Shown in pieces: positions 9,521 to 17,893 of a DNA stretch of 64,000 nt. The notes under the pieces are model-generated. The model saw only the letters and a list, made by a program, of their open reading frames with translations, was not told the DNA's origin and did not search any database. Origin of the DNA: CAYXVF01 sp964468125. Lineage in GTDB: Bacteria; Myxococcota; XYA12-FULL-58-9; CAYXVF01. Location: contig CAYXVF010000006.1 in assembly GCA_964468125.1 (NCBI GenBank), forward strand, positions 35,105 through 99,104. Reading direction: 5' to 3'. A program made the translations under genes and the position numbers. Numbering within the stretch: position 1 is the first letter of the stretch; every line of letters begins with the position of its first letter.

Positions 9521-10273
9521 ATGCGACTCGGAGATTGGCTGAGCCGGGGGCCTTTTCACCTGCGACTCTCCTCCGGCTTTTTCGGCTTCTATGCCCACGC
9601 CGGTGTGTTGCGGGCGCTCGAAGAGGCGGGGTTTTTTCCCGCGAGCCTGGGAGGTTCGAGCGCTGGGGCGATCGCCGCCGGCATGGCCGCCTCGGGGCTC
9701 GACGGCCGCTCCCTAGAGGCACAGCTGCGCGGCTTCACCCGGGAGGACTTTTGGGATCCAGGGGTCGGATTCGGGCTTCTGCGCGGCCGCAAGCTGCGCG
9801 CACTCCTGCGCGAGCGCGCGCCGGTCGCTCGGATCGAAGAGTGTCCCGTTCCTCTCGCCGTGTCCGTCTTCGACCTAGCCACCCGCCGAACCCGCGTTGT
9901 GCGCCAAGGGCCGCTCGCGACCGCGATCCAGGCGTCCGCCGCCCTGCCCGGCCTGTTCCAGCCGGTTTGGCTCGAGGGACGCCCCTGCCTCGACGGCGGG
10001 ATTCTGGACCGCACGAGCCTCGCGACCGCCCCTCCGCCAGGGACCCGACTGCTCTTTCACCACTTGTTGCCGTCAAAGACGTGGCATCGGAAGACCGCCG
10101 CAGTCCACCAACCGCCCTCCCGCGCCGGCATGTTGCGTCTCAGCATCGAAGGTCTGCCTCGCTTGGGCCCAAACCGCCTGCAGCGAGGGCTCGAGGTCTA
10201 CAATCTCGCCAGGCGTGCTACCGCGCAGGCTCTCGACCTACCCCACTCGGATGTGATGCTGTGCCGACCATGA
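9521..10273 (+). CDS. Patatin-like phospholipase
   Basis: 250 residues with a Ser-Asp dyad. The nucleophile elbow is GGSSAG (Ser47 of GxSxG), and Asp158 lies in CLDGG, followed by the family's hydrophobic strands. Probably a lipid acyl hydrolase. An in-frame TTG at 9467 could give 18 more residues, but the ATG at 9521 fits the domain start. The stop overlaps the ATG of the downstream protease gene (ATGA), so they form a two-gene operon. Confidence 0.82.
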   Translation: MRLGDWLSRGPFHLRLSSGFFGFYAHAGVLRALEEAGFFPASLGGSSAGAIAAGMAASGLDGRSLEAQLRGFTREDFWDPGVGFGLLRGRKLRALLRERAPVARIEECPVPLAVSVFDLATRRTRVVRQGPLATAIQASAALPGLFQPVWLEGRPCLDGGILDRTSLATAPPPGTRLLFHHLLPSKTWHRKTAAVHQPPSRAGMLRLSIEGLPRLGPNRLQRGLEVYNLARRATAQALDLPHSDVMLCRP

Positions 10274-11694
10274 CCGCACTCGTCGTTGCGTCGCTCCTGG
10301 CGGCGGCTCCCCCCGCGCAAGCCTCGATCCCCGAGGGATTGCTGCTGCTCGACAAAGGCGATTCCGCAGCACAGGCGGGCGACTACTCCCGCGCCCTCCT
10401 CGACTACAAACGCGCCTACGACCGCCTCCTTCCGTCGATTCGGGGCCTCGATTTTCTCGAGACCACCCCCGCGGAGGTGATTCCGCGCGCAGAGCTCAAG
10501 GAGCGGCTCGGCGAAACCCTCGACGACGAAGCGAAGGCCGAGATGCGTTTTTGGGACCGCGCGATGAAAGCCTTCGGCGTGCTGCCGGAGGTCATGTCCC
10601 TCGAGCCCCTGATGCTCAGCATGCTCGAGGGGGAGGTCGCAGGCTACTACGACCCGGAGCGTAAACAGATCACGCTGGTGGACGCGAGCACGGCGCCCAA
10701 GAAGCCCCCGCCGAGCAGCTTCTGGGGCAAGCTCCTCGCCGGCGATCGGAACGAGAAGTTTGACACGGACGACAACCAGGGGGTGATCGCCCACGAGCTG
10801 ACCCACGCCCTGACCGACCAACACTACGACCTCAAAAAGCTCCAGGAGGCTCGACGGAACATCGACGATGCGTCGATGGCGATCGATGCGCTGATCGAAG
10901 GCGACGCCATGATCGCCATGATGGCCGCGATGAGCGGTGATTTCGCGCGCTCCGCATCGATGTTCGAGGCTGGAGGCGACTACTGGCGACTCGCCTTTGA
11001 GCTCCTCGCGGATCTCGCGCCCGAGTTGTCGGGATCGGTGCTCCGTCAGGCGCCGCCCTTTTTCGCCAAGACGCTGATGTTCCCCTACTCCGAAGGCATG
11101 GTGTTCCTCTTGGATGTCGGAGCGCGGCGCGGTTACGCAGCGGTGGACGAGGTCTACGCCAACCCGCCGCTGTCGACGGAGCAGGTGCTGCACCCGGAGA
11201 AGTACCTGCGGGGTGAGGCACCTGTGATGCTCTCGGAACCCGAGTGGCGTGTGAAGGGAGTGGAGCGGCTCGGGAGCAACGTACTCGGAGAGGTGCAAAT
11301 CCGCTACGTCCTGGACGATGAGGACGCCGCGGCGGGCTGGGGGGGCGACCGCTACACCATCTTCGAAGGCCCTTCAGGGACCGCCCTGGCTTGGCTGACC
11401 GTTTGGGATTCGATTCGGGATGCGAACGAATTCTCGAATGCCTGGCGCCGCTACATCGAGGTGCGTTTGCGACGCGACGCGAATCTCGAGCCTCCGGTTC
11501 TTCCCTCCTTCCGCGATGGCGCACTGGTCCATCAGAGTCGAAATCGCGAGTTTCGAATCCGTCGCGAAGGGCGGCGTGTCGTGATCGTCGAGGGGCGACG
11601 CGGTCAACCGCTCGAGCCACTGATGGACCAGGCCTGGCTCGGACTGAGCCGGGTTTCAACCATCCCTGGGTCTGACCGACCCCAGGCCGACTGA
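10270..11694 (+). CDS. Secreted HExxH zinc metalloprotease-like protein
   Basis: 474 residues. A short N-terminal hydrophobic stretch (MTALVVASLLAAAPPAQAS) reads as a signal peptide. HELTH at residues 175-179 is the zinc-binding helix, and an acidic third-ligand candidate lies in the LIEGDAM helix about 35 residues later. The rest is unrecognised, with a C-terminal Arg-rich region ending RPQAD. Coupled to the patatin gene by ATGA overlap. I recognise the type from myxobacterial genomes but cannot name a substrate. Confidence 0.72.
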   Translation: MTALVVASLLAAAPPAQASIPEGLLLLDKGDSAAQAGDYSRALLDYKRAYDRLLPSIRGLDFLETTPAEVIPRAELKERLGETLDDEAKAEMRFWDRAMKAFGVLPEVMSLEPLMLSMLEGEVAGYYDPERKQITLVDASTAPKKPPPSSFWGKLLAGDRNEKFDTDDNQGVIAHELTHALTDQHYDLKKLQEARRNIDDASMAIDALIEGDAMIAMMAAMSGDFARSASMFEAGGDYWRLAFELLADLAPELSGSVLRQAPPFFAKTLMFPYSEGMVFLLDVGARRGYAAVDEVYANPPLSTEQVLHPEKYLRGEAPVMLSEPEWRVKGVERLGSNVLGEVQIRYVLDDEDAAAGWGGDRYTIFEGPSGTALAWLTVWDSIRDANEFSNAWRRYIEVRLRRDANLEPPVLPSFRDGALVHQSRNREFRIRREGRRVVIVEGRRGQPLEPLMDQAWLGLSRVSTIPGSDRPQAD

Positions 11695-12110
11695 CCAAAT
11701 GCAGGTCGGGGAAGGTGCTCACTCTGGAGCCGGGTCCCCACATCTGCACGGACCGATTCCCGCGACGAAACACTCGACGTTTCTTGCGGGTCCAGAGGAT
11801 CTGATGACGAAAAAAACGCGGCATCGAGAGGCCGCCGTCACGCCGGAGTTTCATTTTGGGACGGACGTGCGTGCTCTAAAACCCGTGTAAATTTGTGCTT
11901 TGCCTGCGATCGGCGATGGTCGTTTTGGACTTTTCTGAAACGGCTCCGTCAAGAAACTGAGTGTCGACGACATCGGATCACGCCCGCGGTATCCGGATCA
12001 CACGGGATTACATCCACGCTCAGCGGCACGCATTCTCATTCGACACACCGAGTCTGGCCGTTTCAAGTTGGCATCCACCTTGCTCATCTCCCCGACGTCG
12101 GAGGTGAAAG
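11695..12110 (+). other. Intergenic stretch, mostly unassigned
   Basis: 416 nt between the protease and the FliA-like sigma gene. A 28-codon frame at 11804-11890 begins ATG ACG AAA AAA and follows AGAGG five nt upstream; it could be a small protein but nothing supports it further. The run from ~11880 is less GC-rich (TAAATTTGTGCTTTGCC) and is the likely promoter area for the sigma gene. No convincing terminator was found. Confidence 0.4.
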
Positions 12111-12911
12111 ATGGCCCACGCAAGTGTTGAACGAAGTGCTCTCCTGGAATCCAAGTCCACTCGGAAGACCCGCAGCGTCCGTCGCGCGCCGAAACGCGTG
12201 CGTCGGGAAGCAGCTGAGCGACCGCAGCCCCAGCCGATCGAGACCGGCGAGGTCAACAAGGTCTGCGCCGAGCTCAATTGGCTCGTTACCCAAGAAGCGC
12301 GCCGTATCGCGCGTCGACTGCCGTACCACACAGAGCTCGACGAGCTGATCGGCGCCGGAGCGCTCGGGCTCGTTTGCGCGGTCCAGAAGCACTTCGACCG
12401 GCCGCGGCCGGTGCTGCAACGCTTCGCGCAGCTTCGGATTCGTGGTGCCATTTTGGACCACCTGCGCGCAAACGACCACCTCACGCGTCGTCAGCGTGCC
12501 GCTGTAGTACAGCTACGTCGCGCCACCGAGGTGCTCGAACGGAACAACGAAGAGCTCGAGCTCGAAAATCTCGCGCGCGCGATGGGCATGACCCGCGACC
12601 GGGTCAGCAAGATCAAACACCAGCTCGCCGCGGTTCAGGTGACCCACCTCGAGGACTCGGAGCGCATCGAGAGCACTTTTGCGACTCCGGACGAGCAGCT
12701 CCTGCGCGAGGACATGCGCAACAGCGTCGTGAAGGCCTTGGGCGCACTTCCCGAGAAGCTCACCACCCTCCTGTCGCTTTACTACTACGAGGGGCTCTCC
12801 TACCGGGAGATCGGTGAAATCCTCGGCGTGACCGACTCCCGCGTCTGCCAGCTTCACAGCCAAGCGCTCGGAATCCTGCGCAAGAAGCTCAACCACGTAT
12901 GGGTCAACTAG
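12111..12911 (+). CDS. FliA/WhiG-type sigma-28 family RNA polymerase sigma factor
   Basis: 266 residues. Region 2 begins around TELDELIGAGALGL and RFAQLRIRGAILDHLR. Region 3 includes ELENLARAMGMTRDRV. Region 4 has LPEKLTTLLSLYYYEGLSYREIGEILGV followed by the recognition helix DSRVCQLHSQAL. An extra ~45-residue N-terminus is very rich in Arg and Lys and is unusual. A strong ribosome site (GGAGGTGAAAG) precedes the ATG. The next gene encodes a FlgM-like anti-sigma factor. No flagellar genes occur in the window. Confidence 0.86.
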   Translation: MAHASVERSALLESKSTRKTRSVRRAPKRVRREAAERPQPQPIETGEVNKVCAELNWLVTQEARRIARRLPYHTELDELIGAGALGLVCAVQKHFDRPRPVLQRFAQLRIRGAILDHLRANDHLTRRQRAAVVQLRRATEVLERNNEELELENLARAMGMTRDRVSKIKHQLAAVQVTHLEDSERIESTFATPDEQLLREDMRNSVVKALGALPEKLTTLLSLYYYEGLSYREIGEILGVTDSRVCQLHSQALGILRKKLNHVWVN

Positions 12912-12982
12912 ACCCGGGGTCATTTTTTCCTAAAGCGGGTGTCGGAGCGTTCCGTTCCAATGGGTGTGAACGGAGGGTCACC

Positions 12983-13216
12983 ATGCGCAGCACCCGTATT
13001 CAAAAGAGCAATGCCACTCGCCGCCGCGGCACGGTGATTTCGATCCGAAATGCCCGAGCCCGCCGCGTTCAGGCCCTCAAGGCCCTCGTACGCTCGGGTC
13101 GATACACGCCTCGTTTGGAGCAGGTCGCCGACGCGCTGATCGCCCGTGGGGTCATCGCCGGCGAGCAAGTAGTGGAGCGCCGGCTCGCGGCGGAAATCGC
13201 CGAGCTGCCGAACTGA
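12983..13216 (+). CDS. FlgM-like anti-sigma-28 factor
   Basis: 77 residues, basic N-terminus. The C-terminal half RVQALKALVRSGRYTPRLEQVADALI matches the FlgM sigma-binding pattern (basic helix, 'lxsGxY', then an 'iAxxLl' helix). The start is the ATG after CGGAGGGTCACC. Its place 71 nt downstream of a FliA-type sigma gene makes it the probable cognate anti-sigma factor. A short hairpin-plus-T run lies in the spacer but is weak. Confidence 0.68.
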   Translation: MRSTRIQKSNATRRRGTVISIRNARARRVQALKALVRSGRYTPRLEQVADALIARGVIAGEQVVERRLAAEIAELPN

Positions 13217-13260
13217 CCGATTCCCTGTCACAGGACGTCGCCATCCGCCCATAGGAGAGG

Positions 13261-13821
13261 ATGACGGCGACCCTCAGCAAAATTCGCGCGTTTGCGCCCG
13301 CAATGGTTAGATCGGGAGCGATGGCGCGCTCTGCTTCCGATGCAATGGCCGCGTTGGCTGAAGGGGACCGGGACGCCTTCGCCGCGGTCTACCGCGCGTT
13401 GCACCCTCTGATCACGCGGTTCTGTGCGCGAACCCTCGGCGACGACGAGGGAGGCGACGCGGCGCAGGAGGTCCTTCTCCGGCTCTTCAACCAAGCCACC
13501 CGCTACCGCCCGGGCACACCGGTCGAGGCCTGGGCGATCACGCTCGCGCGCTTCGAGTGTCGCACCCGCCTGCAGCGCCGACGCCGGAGACGCGAGCAGC
13601 TGGGCGTTGCTGAGGAGCCGGTGGCAGACGAAGCAGACGTGGACCGGCGCCTGATGCACGCCGCCGCGCTCGAAACCCTGGCCGAGCTCGAGATCATGGA
13701 CCGTGAGGCGATCCTCCTCGCTCTTCGGGAGGAAACGCCAAAGCAAGCGAGACATCGAAAACGGAAACAGAGGGCCTTCGAGCGCCTGCGCGCAGCCTGG
13801 AGACAACGTCATGGAACCTGA
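13261..13821 (+). CDS. ECF-type sigma-70 family sigma factor
   Basis: 186 residues. Region 2 is clear: DAFAAVYRALHPLITRFCARTLGDDEGGDAAQEVLLRLF, with the aromatic/basic segment RPGTPVEAWAITLARFECR. Region 4 is poor: DREAILLALREETPKQARHRKRKQRAFERLR lacks a well-formed helix-turn-helix, so promoter recognition may be unusual. AGGAGAGG sits directly against the first ATG; a second start at 13321 with GGGAG is possible. The downstream membrane-protein gene overlaps by 11 nt. Confidence 0.74.
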   Translation: MTATLSKIRAFAPAMVRSGAMARSASDAMAALAEGDRDAFAAVYRALHPLITRFCARTLGDDEGGDAAQEVLLRLFNQATRYRPGTPVEAWAITLARFECRTRLQRRRRRREQLGVAEEPVADEADVDRRLMHAAALETLAELEIMDREAILLALREETPKQARHRKRKQRAFERLRAAWRQRHGT

Positions 13822-14341
13822 GCTCCTCAGTCGCCGTGCGTACGAGCGGGGCCGCTTCGGCTTCGCGCTGCGCCATGCAACCGGCGCTCTGCTCTTTGCC
13901 GGCGTGGCGGCGATCGTTCACGATGCGAGCCCCTTCGTTCTCGCCGCCGGAGCGCTCGCCGTTTTGGGCCACCTGGTGGCCGCGTTCCTCCACCACGATT
14001 TTCTTCGTGGCGCCTGGCTGGGCCTCGCCCTCGGCGGAGTGCAACTGCTTGCCGCGCTCTTCATGCTAAGTCTGGGCATGCGCTACTTCCCCAGTCACTG
14101 CATGGACATCTGCTTCGCCATCGTCGCGACCGGCAGCGTCGCCGTCGGCTTCGCGTTCGCCAAGGTCTTTGCAGAGCGTCCGCCGAATGCGCTCCGACGC
14201 GGGGCGCTCGCCTTCGTCGCGATGGGAGCGGTGATGGTCGCAGTCTGCTGCGTCGCGGGCAGCGTTGCGCTGTTGACCGGATCGATCCTGGGGGCGGCCA
14301 TGGGTGTGGCTCCCGGTTGGATGCTGCTCCGAGAGGCGTAG
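13811..14341 (+). CDS. Multi-pass membrane protein coupled to ECF sigma factor (candidate anti-sigma or sensor)
   Basis: 176 residues. About five or six hydrophobic segments are visible (for example GALLFAGVAAIVH, VLAAGALAVLGHLVAAF, LGLALGGVQLLAALFMLSLGM, MVAVCCVAGSVALLTGSILGAAMG). A charged N-terminus of ~20 residues would be cytoplasmic. No named domain is recognised. Because its start lies inside the ECF sigma gene, translation is probably coupled, and a membrane regulator of that sigma factor is the simplest inference. Confidence 0.55.
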   Translation: MEPELLSRRAYERGRFGFALRHATGALLFAGVAAIVHDASPFVLAAGALAVLGHLVAAFLHHDFLRGAWLGLALGGVQLLAALFMLSLGMRYFPSHCMDICFAIVATGSVAVGFAFAKVFAERPPNALRRGALAFVAMGAVMVAVCCVAGSVALLTGSILGAAMGVAPGWMLLREA

Positions 14342-14414
14342 CGGCCGACGCTTTCGGCCTCGATCACCTGGAAAGTAGAGTGACAGCCCCCACCTCGGCT
14401 GTTAGCCAGAGAAC

Positions 14415-15239
14415 ATGAAGCAGTCGATGACGCTCCTTTTGGTGCTGGGGCTGATGTGTTGCGGCGGTTCGGCGGAATCGTCAGAGCCACCGGTGCCGCC
14501 CCTAAAGGCCATCACGTTTGACGCGTATTCGAGTACGGACGCGCTGCTCAGGGACTGCACCACCTGGCGCTGCGGCGAAGATTCGCGCGACGACGAAAAT
14601 CGTCGGCGCGTTCTCGACTCGGAGGTCGCCTATCGCGGCTTCGAGAAATCGATGCGTTTCGACTACCGCCACCCGGGCAACGGCTGTAACACGCAGGTGA
14701 TCACCCGGGAGATCCCGCTCGACCCTCCCCTGCCAGAAGTGTGGGCCGAAGTGGCTATCCGCTGGGCCAGTAACTTCCGAACCACAAATGACAGCTGTGC
14801 GCCGAACGATCACAAGCTCGTGTTCGGAGCGACGGAACAGCCCAACACCTATCGTTGGCAGCTCAAAGTCGGCTCGGACGTGGGCCCCGATCACAGTGTC
14901 GTCGTGCGTGCAGCGGGGACAAACGCCGGCGAGAACGATGAGCGCCGAGTTCGCGGCCTCAAGGCGTCGGATCTTTGGGACGGTGATTGGCACATCATTC
15001 GATTGCACTTTCGCCACTCCACCGGAGGCGGCGGTCGCGACGGCGAGATGCGCCTCTGGGTCGATGGCAAACTCCGCTACGAAGAAACGGAAATCCAAAC
15101 GGCAACTGACAGAGGCGTCCAAGACCGGATCCGTGGAATCGCCCTAGGCCGCAACAAGGACGATGGGCCAGCGAACGAGTGGATGAGCCTATGGTGGGGC
15201 TACGTAAAGATCTGGGACGAGAACCCCCGCTGGCGCTGA
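14415..15239 (+). CDS. Lipoprotein with jelly-roll (polysaccharide lyase/LamG-like) domain
   Basis: 274 residues. Lipoprotein signal peptide with lipobox GLMC (Cys15), followed by an Ala/Ser/Pro linker. The remainder has features of concanavalin-type jelly-roll folds as in heparin-lyase-like proteins: WAEVAIRWASNF, HKLVFGATE, DGDWHIIRLHFRHS and MRLWVDGKLRYEE. I infer carbohydrate binding or cleavage outside the cell; no catalytic residues can be assigned. It is a single gene, convergent with the CapK-like gene. Confidence 0.6.
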   Translation: MKQSMTLLLVLGLMCCGGSAESSEPPVPPLKAITFDAYSSTDALLRDCTTWRCGEDSRDDENRRRVLDSEVAYRGFEKSMRFDYRHPGNGCNTQVITREIPLDPPLPEVWAEVAIRWASNFRTTNDSCAPNDHKLVFGATEQPNTYRWQLKVGSDVGPDHSVVVRAAGTNAGENDERRVRGLKASDLWDGDWHIIRLHFRHSTGGGGRDGEMRLWVDGKLRYEETEIQTATDRGVQDRIRGIALGRNKDDGPANEWMSLWWGYVKIWDENPRWR

Positions 15240-15285
15240 GGCCTCAGAGCTGTGCGGCCCCCGTTTTGGAGGACCACAGGGGCGC

Positions 15286-16599
15286 TCAGGCGCGCGTGAT
15301 CAGCCGGTGCTTTCCTGAAGCGAGGCGGGGGATCGACTCTACTCGTTCGACACTGAGATCGATGCTCCCGAGCATTTCAGCCAGAGCGTCTTTGATCTCC
15401 GTATCGAGCCCTTCCGAGCTCGACACATAGCGGACGTGCGCGACGCCCGGGCGTTCCTGATGCACTTGAAAAGCTCGAATCTTTCGGCCGCGATTCTTCA
15501 ACGCCTCGAAGGCGTACATCACCGCCTCGCCGTGAAAGCGTCGCCCTTCACTGTCCTCGAGAACATCGTACTGGCGACCTAGGACTTGGGTGAGCACCGG
15601 CAACCTGCGGCCGCAGGGACAACGAAAATCGGCGTCGGCTCTGGTCACCGTGTCTTCCAAGCGATAGCGAATCAGTGGCATCGCTCGATTCATCAAGTCT
15701 GTCACGACGAGCACGCCCGTACCGCCGGGACCGACCTCCTGCCCGTCGTCGCCGTGCACCTCGCAGTGCAGGTGAGACTGCATCAAGTGTAGCGAGCCCG
15801 CTTCGCACTCGTAGGCGATGGGTCCAACCTCGCCGCACCCGTACTCGTTGCGGACCGGTACGCCAAAAGCGCGTTCGATGCGCGCGCGCTGCTCGGGCCA
15901 GAGAGGCTCGGCGGTGCTGATCACGACCTTCAATCCCTCCGGGGCCGCCAAGCCGTCGCTCAGGGCGAGCTGGCTCAGCTCGTCGATCACCGATGCGTAG
16001 CCGTAGACATAGCGCGGCGAGAAGCGCTGAATCTCGTCCCAATGCTGCCGTAACCGGTCGGAGTCAAAGGCGAAAGCCGAGAGCGTACGTCGATTCATCG
16101 CGAGGTCCGCTACTGTGGATTTCAGCATGCGGTCACGGCCCCCGCCGGTCCCCCAGAGGCGGATCGCTCGATCGCCGGGTTGAATGCCGTACCAGCCGAA
16201 GGCCATCCATGTTGCGGCTCGCTCCGCGGCGACGCCCGCGGGGTTCTTCCGGACGGTCACCGCCCGCCCCGTCGAGCCGCCGGTGGTCTTCGTGGAGAAA
16301 CGCCCGCGACCCGGAGCGTGCAGCGCAGTCGCGTGTCGGATGAGATCCGCCTTCGTGAGGATCGGAAACCCCTCGAGGCCCGCACCGGCGCGGGCCCGCT
16401 CGCGGTAGAAGGGGATGTTGGACCGAGCAAAGTGCAGGACCGCGCGGAGGCGGTCGGCGGAGCTCTCGCGCGCAAAGGTCTCGTCCCCGGACATCTTCGA
16501 GAGCACGTCGAGCTCTTTGCGCACCGACGTCTCGCCTCGATAGAGGAGCGCGGCTGGGAGAATCACTGACTTCTGTATGAGGTCACGGAGCGTTCCCAT
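15286..16599 (-). CDS. CapK/PaaK-like adenylate-forming ligase
   Basis: 437 residues. ANL-superfamily signature TTGGSTGRAVTV (P-loop) near residue 130, then STAEPLWPEQRARIERAFG and NEYGCGEVGPIAYEC as in phenylacetate-CoA ligase/CapK proteins. ADFRCPCGRRLPVL near the C-terminus resembles the family's Cys-containing loop. The start is the ATG four nt after the glycosyltransferase stop, so the pair is an operon. Such ligases occur in capsule/exopolysaccharide clusters; the substrate is unknown. Confidence 0.78.
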   Translation of the reverse strand: MGTLRDLIQKSVILPAALLYRGETSVRKELDVLSKMSGDETFARESSADRLRAVLHFARSNIPFYRERARAGAGLEGFPILTKADLIRHATALHAPGRGRFSTKTTGGSTGRAVTVRKNPAGVAAERAATWMAFGWYGIQPGDRAIRLWGTGGGRDRMLKSTVADLAMNRRTLSAFAFDSDRLRQHWDEIQRFSPRYVYGYASVIDELSQLALSDGLAAPEGLKVVISTAEPLWPEQRARIERAFGVPVRNEYGCGEVGPIAYECEAGSLHLMQSHLHCEVHGDDGQEVGPGGTGVLVVTDLMNRAMPLIRYRLEDTVTRADADFRCPCGRRLPVLTQVLGRQYDVLEDSEGRRFHGEAVMYAFEALKNRGRKIRAFQVHQERPGVAHVRYVSSSEGLDTEIKDALAEMLGSIDLSVERVESIPRLASGKHRLITRA

Positions 16600-16603
16600 C
16601 ACA

Positions 16604-17854
16604 TCAGCTCGCCTCGAGAATTTCCCGATACTTCGGCAGGACCGCATCGCCAATGACCTGCCAGTCGTAGAGCGTCTCGGCCGTGGCACGGGCCGCGCGT
16701 TCGAGCCGCTCGCGTAGCGCATCGTCACGGATCACCCGAACGATCGCATTGGCGAACGCATCCGCTGAATCGGCGATCACGATGTTCTCGTCCGCTCGGG
16801 CTTCGAGGCCCTCGCAGCCGATTGCCGTGGACACGACCGCTTTTCCGAGCGCCCAGGCATCGAGGATCTTCAAACGCGTTCCGCCGCCGATGCGAAGCGG
16901 CACGATGAAGACTTTCGCTCGTGCCACCCAAGGGCGTATGTCTTCCACATAGCCGGTCATTTCGATCCCCTTAGCGGCCTGGCTTCGCTGCATCTCCTCG
17001 GAGGCACGGCCGACCCAGACCACCGATGGCTTTCCGAGCACATCGCGAAGCCGGGGGATCACGTCGTCGGCGAAGAACTTCATCCCATCGGTGTTCGGAA
17101 ACCAAGTGACACCGCCGATGAACAAGACGTCGATGTCCTGATCACGCTCTGCGGTTCCTGGGCGGAGCTCCTTCGTATCGACGCCATTCGGAAACACCCC
17201 CCAGCTCGCATCCGGCGCAACGCGCGTGAGCTCTTCACCATCGCTCGGCGAAACCGCCCAGTTGTGCGCGACCTTTGGGCACCAGGTGCGCTCGAGCTCT
17301 TCCAACCGATCGGCCTGCAGACGAACATAGGGGCGAACGAGCCGCGGCATACCGCCGGCGCGACGCCGCAGGAGCATCGACTCGATATTGTGGTGAGAGA
17401 CGACAGTCCGGTGAAGGTCGAGCTCCGGCAGGTATCGCGCGAGGTCGAGGGTGTCGAGGTGCACGAGGTCCGGTCGATACTCGTTCAAGGTCGCGCGCAA
17501 CGCGCTCGCGAACGCCCCCGAGCGATACCCATGCCACACATAGGGTCGGCCCGAGACCAGGCTCTTCGCATGGTCCTGCACCTTGCGGGCGGCATCGTGC
17601 TCGCCCTCGATTGGAAACAGCTGGGTCGGACCCACTTTCGAGAGCTCGATCTGTGCCCGGTCCCGTTGCTCTGGCGACGGATGAATGGCCCGCCGATAGA
17701 ACGACAAGACACGCACGTCGTACTCGCGAGCCAGAATGCGCAGCGTGTTCAAGCTCTTGATCTGTTGTCCCCCATGCGGCGGGTAGGGCGCATTTTGGCA
17801 GAGAAACAAGAGACGGGGCCGGCTCTTCTCCTCCTGCTTCCGCACATCGCTCAT
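16604..17854 (-). CDS. Family 4 glycosyltransferase (GT-B fold)
   Basis: 416 residues. N-terminal LLFLCQNAPYPPHGGQQIKS is the acceptor-side Rossmann start. C-terminal nucleotide-sugar binding features are FPNGVDTKELRPG, DVLFIGGVTWFPN and the E/R-type motif VPLRIGGGTRLKILDAWALGKAVVST. Such enzymes add a sugar to a lipid-linked or polysaccharide acceptor. The CapK-like ligase follows immediately, suggesting an exopolysaccharide or modified lipid product. No other polysaccharide genes are adjacent except the GT2 gene at 25.7 kb. Confidence 0.85.
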   Translation of the reverse strand: MSDVRKQEEKSRPRLLFLCQNAPYPPHGGQQIKSLNTLRILAREYDVRVLSFYRRAIHPSPEQRDRAQIELSKVGPTQLFPIEGEHDAARKVQDHAKSLVSGRPYVWHGYRSGAFASALRATLNEYRPDLVHLDTLDLARYLPELDLHRTVVSHHNIESMLLRRRAGGMPRLVRPYVRLQADRLEELERTWCPKVAHNWAVSPSDGEELTRVAPDASWGVFPNGVDTKELRPGTAERDQDIDVLFIGGVTWFPNTDGMKFFADDVIPRLRDVLGKPSVVWVGRASEEMQRSQAAKGIEMTGYVEDIRPWVARAKVFIVPLRIGGGTRLKILDAWALGKAVVSTAIGCEGLEARADENIVIADSADAFANAIVRVIRDDALRERLERAARATAETLYDWQVIGDAVLPKYREILEAS

Positions 17855-17893
17855 GACGTCGTCGTGTCACCGAGAGCCCCCGAGGGCAATAGC

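Noticed and set aside
11664..11685. Hairpin CCTGGGTC...GACCCCAGG at the end of the protease gene as terminator
   Set aside because: It has a bulge, lies in the coding region and has no T-tract.
11888..11915. FliA-type promoter (TAAATTT ... GCGATCGG) before the FliA-like sigma gene
   Set aside because: The -10 part is off by one or two nt in spacing and lacks the GCCGATAA core.
12912..12928. Hairpin GACC-CGG-GGTC followed by T6 as terminator or attenuator
   Set aside because: The stem is only four base pairs and lies between two genes that are probably co-transcribed.
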